From assembly GCF_008831285.2 (NCBI RefSeq), contig NC_045143.1, positions 7,325,503 through 7,389,502 on the forward strand: a stretch of 64,000 bases of DNA, written 5' to 3'. Position numbers and translations under genes: made by a program. The stretch comes from Nymphaea colorata (taxonomy: Eukaryota; Streptophyta; Magnoliopsida; Nymphaeales; Nymphaeaceae). Positions 58,776 to 64,000 of this stretch are shown here, piece by piece. Each line of letters begins with the position of its first letter. Position 1 is the first letter of the stretch. The notes below the pieces were generated by a model. The model was not told where the DNA came from. It did no database searches and saw only the letters and a program-made list of their open reading frames with translations.

Positions 58776-61700
58776 ATGGCGGCATTAGCGGTTGCATTAA
58801 ATAATATTGAGAAGCTTAACAATAGCAATTATGGCTATTGGAAATCTTGTATGGAGTCGTATTTTCTTGGACAGAAATTATGGGAGATAGTATTGGGATC
58901 AGACACTAATATTCCTGTCGACGAGGAACCGAAGAAGAAATAGATGATCAAAGCAGGAAAAGCTTTATTTGCAATTAAGGTTTCAATTGAGAAGGCTTTA
59001 TTAGAGCATATACGAGAAGCTACGACTCCTAAAGAAGCATGGGATGCTTTTGCAACGTTATTTTCTCGAGCTAATGACGCCCGCCTACAATTGTTAGAAA
59101 ATGAATTAGCTACATTAACTCAGGGAAACATGTCGATAGCAGAGTATTTTATGAAAGTTAAAAATATCTGTAGAGAAATTTCTCAAATTGATCATGAGTC
59201 TAAAATTAGTGAGGCCCATATGTAGAGAATTCTTAGTCGCGGACTTCGTCCAGAATTTGGCAGTTTTATAATTGGTGTTCAAGGCTGGCCAGTTCAACCA
59301 ACTTTGTTGGAGTTAGAAAATCTCTTGATCAATCAAGAAACATTAGCGAAGCAAATGGCCGGGTTTTCTCTCAAGGGAAATAATGAGGAAGCTTTGTTTA
59401 GTAAGGGTTAGAGATCACGATGGCCAGCTAAGCCAGTCATTAGGTCTCCAAGTAGGAATACTGATGAAAAGAAAGAGAAAAATGTAGAAAAGAAAACAAA
59501 AGAAACTACACAACAATGGAGACCAAAGAATAAGTGTTTTAGATGTGGAAGACTGGGTCATTTTGCTCGTGACTGCAGAGTCAGAATAAATGAAGGAAAT
59601 ACAGTCACGACAAGTAAGCAATATGGGGGAGCTAACGAGACTGTACAGAAAAATTCATTTCTGTACTCAATGGAGGTTAAAGAGAATATTATGCAAGAAA
59701 GATGTAATTCCGCCCATAAAAAACCAGTAAAAGAAAAAGAAGAGAAGATCAATTATCAAACTGATTGGATAATTGATTCTGGATGTTCAAACCATATGAC
59801 TGGTGATGAAGGCAAGTTCATAAGTATGAAAGAATATGACGGAAATAGAGTTGTTGTTACTGTTAACAACACAAAGCTCCCAGTGAAACATATTGGAGAA
59901 GCAGAGGTTGTAGCCAACTTTGGCAAAGACCAGATTTTACGGAACGTTTATCATGTTCCAGGAATGACTAAGAATCTGTTGTCTGTGCCACAACTTACAT
60001 TTTTAGGGCACTATGTTGTGTTTGGCCCAAATGATGTTCAAGGAACTCCCATGTTTGAAGGAAGGAAAGTTGAGTCAATATATGTCTTGTCTGCAGAAAC
60101 AACATATACTGACAAAACAAAAAAACATAGCACTGCAGATATCTGGCATGAGAGACTCGCTCATGTTGGATACAACAAACTTCGGGAGATGTCTAATAAG
60201 GGGCAGTTGATTGGCCTGCCCAAGCTTGAGGTACGAACTGACAAAGTATGCCCAGGATCTCAGTACGGAAAGGCGCACAGGCAGCCATACAAAGAATCAA
60301 AATATAGAGCTAAAGCGCCATTCGAGCTTGTGCATTCAGACGTATTCGGCAAAGTACCAGACCCATCGGTTGGAGGTAAATGATATTTTATCACATTTAT
60401 TGATAATTTTTCAAGATATACCTGGGTCTATTTCATAAAAGAAAAGTCCGAAGCACTTGAAAATTTTAAGGAGTTTCACCAAATTGTACAAAAAGAACTT
60501 GGGCATAGAATTCGGTGTCTACGAACCGATAATGATGGCGAATATACATCTAATATGTTTATGGCATACACGAGGCAACATGGTATTTAAAGGCAATTCA
60601 CATGTGCCTATACGCCACAGCAAAATGGAGTGGCAGAAAGGAAAAATCGCCACATAGCAGAAACATGTCGAAGTATGATGCATGCAAAGAACATGCCACC
60701 AAGATTTTGGGCCGAGTGTGTCAGCACCGCTGTACACGTAATTAATCGACTACCAATGTCAAGGTTTAATTTCAAGTCTTCATATGAAATGCTTTATAAA
60801 AAGTAGCCATCTGTGAGCTATTTTAGAGTATCTGGTTGTGTATGTTATGTCTTTATATTTGAACAACACAAGACTAAGTTCGACAAAAAGGCACAGAGAT
60901 GTGTCTTTGTCGGATATGATCCATATCGGAAGGGATGGCGATGTGCTAATCCTAGCACAGGGCAAGTTCATGTTTCTCGCGACGTCATCTTCGATGAAGC
61001 ACTATCGTGGGGGTCAGAAGAAAAGAAAGCGCTTCCAGACTCTCTAGTTTTTGAGAAAGATGTTCGAAACAAAATACAATTCGAGATGAATCAAGGCGAA
61101 CATGAGTCGAAAGTTCTAGAAGCAAGACGACCTGATAAACAGGTCCAAATGTCTAAACATAGTTCAAGACGAGAAGGACGAGCAGATCCATGGAGAACAG
61201 GAGTAAGTCCTGTCCAACAAAGAAGTACAGAAGAAGAAAGACCATCACAACTTGAAGAGGCAGAAGAAGCACCAATAGCACTAAGAAGATCAACGAGAAT
61301 ACCAAAACCAAATCCCAAGTATGCAGATGCAGATTGTACCATCATGGAGGAGATCGAGCCAGCTTCTTTTCAAGAAGCAAAAGATGTTGAAAAATGGCAA
61401 GCAGCAATGAAAGATGAAATGAAGGCGCTGGAGCATAACGAGACTTGGGAACTCGTACCAAAGCCTGCAGGAGTAAAGCCTATTACTTGTAAGTGGGTTT
61501 ACAAAATTAAAAGAAATGCAGATGGCTCAGTTGAGAGATATAAGGCTCGACTAGTCACGAGAGGATTTTCACAGCAGTACTGCATTGACTTTGAAGAAAC
61601 TTTTAGTCCTGTTGCGAAGATCACATCCGTACGCATTCTGATGGCCATTGCTACAAGCAAATCTTGAAAGCTATGGCAAATGGATGTGAAAAATGCTTTC

Positions 61701-62857
61701 TTATATGGAGATCTCGATCAAGAAATCTATATGGAGCAGCCTGAAGGATTCAAATCTCCAAACAAGCCAGACTACGTCTGCAAGTTAAGAAAAGCACTCT
61801 ATGGACTGAAGCAAGCACCCAGAGCATGGTACGGAAAATAGCTGAATTTTTAGTATTTAGTGGATTTCAAGTCTCTTCAGCATATTCAAGTCTCTTTGTC
61901 AAGGCAAGAGGTACGAAACTTACTATTTTGTTAATTTATGTTGATGACTTAATTATTACTGGAGATGACAATGAATAAATTAATCTCATTCGTGAACATC
62001 TCACAGTGAGATTTGAAATGAAAGAGCTGGGGGAGTTGCGACATTTCCTTGGATTGAAAATTGATTACGAAGCTCAAAGATTATTTTTAAGTCAAAAGAA
62101 GTATGCTCATGACTTACTACGTAAGTATGGTATGCTCAGTTGCAAACCTATCTCAACACCAATTGATATAAATGCAAAGCTTAGAATTGATGAAGGAGAC
62201 AAGCTAGAAAACATTACTATGTATTGACAACTGGTTGGAAGTCTAATCTACTTAACATTGTCAAGACCAGATATTGCATATGCAGTTGGTGTTGTAAGCA
62301 GGTTCATGCAAACTCCAAGGAAGCCACATTTAGAAGCATTAAAAAGAAAACGAACTCTTGACTTTGGTATACTTGATGAAAAATGGCCAACTTGTCAAGT
62401 TGTTGGATATTGTGATGCGGATTATGTTGGAGACTTATCAACTCGAAGATCAACCACTGGATATACGTTTAGTCTTGGAAGTGGTGCAGTTTCATGGTGC
62501 AGTAAGAGGCAGCCGACAGTTTCACTGTCTACAACAGAAGCAGAATATAGAGCAGCATCTCAAGCCGCACAAGAATGTGTATGGTTGATATGACTACTAA
62601 AAGACATCAAACAAAATGTAGATTATGCAGTGAGAATTTACTACGACAATCAGAGTGCAATTAGACTGGCAGAAAATCCTGTCTTCCATGCCCGGACGAA
62701 ACATATAGAGGTAGAGCATCATTTTATTAGAGAAAAAGTACTCAAAGGAGATATTCAGTTGCAGCCAGTCGGTTCAGCAGATCAAGTTGCTGACATATTT
62801 ACCAAAGGCTTGCCAGATATTCACCAAGTTTCGAAGAATGTTGAGAGTCATAAGTAA
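58776..62857 (+). pseudogene. Copia 2 gag-pol, broken by about ten stops
   Basis: The start is ATG 58776 (MAALAVALNN). Recognisable in order are gag (UBN2-like), a CCHC knuckle CFRCGRLGHFARDC at about 59530, the protease DSGCSNHMT at about 59775, integrase zinc region at about 60150 and catalytic SD.../TDNDGEY/GVAERKN at about 60330-60650, reverse transcriptase with YVDDLIIT at about 61935, and RNase H ([24 protein letters not shown]) to 62857. In-frame stops lie at about 58941, 59223, 59408, 60382, 60805, 61666, 61976, 62225 and 62592. At least three are CGA to TGA changes and several are TGG to TAG/TGA, so they are transition-type decay. The frame is otherwise kept. Confidence 0.92.
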
Positions 62858-62869
62858 AGAGTCGGTAAT

Positions 62870-62880
62870 GAGGGGGAGAT
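62870..62880 (+). other. Polypurine tract of Copia 2
   Basis: GAGGGGGAGAT directly precedes the TGAAGAG start of the 3' LTR. Confidence 0.8.
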
Positions 62881-63411
62881 TGAAGAGAGTCATCACCGAC
62901 TCTTGAAATGAGTCGAGAAGACTCATGAGGCTTTGAGCCTCTCTTTTAAAGTCGGTGGATTAAGGCGGTGCTTAATGAGTAAAGAAAAAAAAAATGGAAA
63001 ACTGTGGAAGCTTCATCCACCGACCTCCTCTTCCTGTAAATAGGGATGATTGGCCATTTTGAGGGTATGTAGAAAATCAAGTTGAGTGCTTTTGGTTGTG
63101 AGTTGGGTGTGCTCCATTTGTGAGCTGGTGAGTGCTCGTGTGTTCACTTCGTGAACTCGAGTGTCGAAGCTTCAAGTGTGTGCGGCAAGGGTATTGGGGT
63201 TTTAGCTCACTGCATGGGCCGAGATGAGTTTTTTTCTAAGTTCTCTTTTGTAAATCCAGTTTCATGAATAAATAATTGACATTTTAAAGTATACTCTGCC
63301 AAAGTTATTATTGAGAATTATTCTGGACGTCGAGACTCTGCTGAATTTTTTCCGCATAAATTCGAGTTTGTAGCTGAGTTATATTTAGGGCCCGCATTAC
63401 GTTTCCCAACA
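62881..63411 (+). repeat. 3' LTR of Copia 2
   Basis: TG...CA ends intact (TGAAGAG...CCCAACA). It is followed by the gene F exon 3 sequence GTAACG. It differs from the 5' LTR by scattered substitutions and an A/T-run length change. Confidence 0.92.
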
Positions 63412-64000
63412 GTAACGTCGCCTTATATTGAGGGTTGCAACCATTTGCTTGAATTCCGAAAAGGACGAACTTGCGAGCTCCCAAATTGTACACGATCTGC
63501 AAAAACAAGCCTAATTAAACACCAGAACCAAGAAATTTAAAACACCTGCGTTGCAGAAAAGTTGGCATCGGCAATTTCCTGAAAAATGGGGATCGCTACT
63601 GCTATCCAGAGATAAGAAAAAGAGACTGAAAGTTGTTGTGAACCTTGAGTTCGTGAGTGAAATTTGCCAAGAGACTCTCATTGAACTCGTCGCAAACGCA
63701 CTTTTCCCTCTGAACAGGTCCACTACACTCTTGTTCGAGGTCGTTACCTCCAGAGTTGAAGACGAATATGCTTTTTGCCAGATAGCTAGACAGCTCCTTT
63801 CTGTTGTCAAACTGTGTCCTTAACTCAGGGATGGTGATGGTTTGGAAGTGCTTGATTTGCTGGCTCAGTGAGATAAACAAGGTCTGCAACAAGTTTGCAC
63901 ATCATCAAAAAGTCAATACTTTAGTTCTCCGATTGCTTTTGCTTTCGATTATGTCCACCTTAATCGACCACAAAGCAAAATGTGATCAAGCAATTCAACG

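Larger units (their letters stand above)
58168..63411 (+). mobile_element. Copia 2: degenerate full-length Ty1/Copia retrotransposon
   Basis: It has two LTRs (533 and 531 bp) that differ at about 11 positions plus small indels, a primer binding site tggtatcagagc, zinc-knuckle gag, protease, integrase, reverse transcriptase and RNase H in Copia order, and a polypurine tract. Many stops break gag-pol. The wording (TNT1-like RT, LRHFLGLKI) suggests a different lineage from Copia 1, by memory only. No matching target duplication is seen at the left edge. Confidence 0.93.
57086..63883 (-). pseudogene. GDSL esterase/lipase F, split by a Copia element in exon 3; exon 1 off the right edge
   Basis: Exon 2 is 63644-63883 (80 codons, with FNSGGND). 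Exon 3 is in two pieces, 63412-63496 and 58028-58167, together 225 bp against 247 bp in the paralogues, so about 22 bp are missing at the insertion. Exon 4 is 57086 to about 57355 with YYDGAH and an extended C-terminal tail (no paralogue has it). The exon 4 acceptor is damaged: where the others have CAG|GA it reads ATGTAATCC, with no AG in place. Exon 1 with the Ser block is not within the window. Copia 2 is in the opposite orientation. The gene is broken in at least three ways. Confidence 0.9.

Overview
This is a stretch of nuclear DNA from a flowering plant. The evidence is spliced genes with GT..AG introns, a plant-type L-type lectin receptor kinase, a tandem family of GDSL esterase/lipase genes, Ty1/Copia LTR retrotransposons primed by initiator tRNA-Met, many long (TA)n microsatellites, and AT-rich intergenic DNA with MITE-like fold-backs. 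I cannot place the species more closely from sequence alone.

The backbone is a cluster of six GDSL esterase/lipase loci that share one four-exon structure (intron phases 0, 0, 1; exon 3 is 247 bp wherever it is intact). From left to right: A (minus, 444-2092, last exon beyond the left edge); B (minus, 12132-19873, split by a young intact Copia element in exon 2); C (minus, 30886-33103, complete, 374 aa); D (plus, 39848-44499, complete, 369 aa); E (plus, 52914-53177, a lone frameshifted last exon in a degraded duplicate of the D locus); F (minus, 57086-63883, split by an older Copia element in exon 3, with its first exon beyond the right edge). An L-type lectin receptor kinase (minus, 23025-26010, two exons) lies between B and C. 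C and D are the only GDSL genes that look complete here. C, B and A have TATA boxes 43 to about 90 bp upstream of the chosen ATG, and D has one 63 bp upstream.

The rest is repeats. Copia 1 (13364-18955) has LTRs identical by eye and an unbroken 1488-codon gag-pol frame. Copia 2 (58168-63411) has LTRs about 2% diverged and a gag-pol full of stops. There is a Copia gag remnant at 36.7-37.4 kb, a minus-strand Copia RNase H/LTR remnant at 49.1-49.8 kb, an unidentified decayed coding stretch at 6.7-7.4 kb, a clear 150-bp MITE at 6.4 kb, and a long fold-back in intron 1 of gene D. At 45.3-47.3 kb there is a complex block of three kinds of tandem repeat, the largest with five copies of a conserved short reading frame.

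The most informative events are two independent Copia insertions into exons of two neighbouring GDSL paralogues (one with a perfect 5-bp target duplication, one with a deletion at the insertion edge) and the duplicate of the D locus that has lost exons 1-3. I found no evidence of a new biochemical system. The novelty is in the structure: gene-family decay, an unusual LTR junction, and the unexplained ORF-bearing tandem array.
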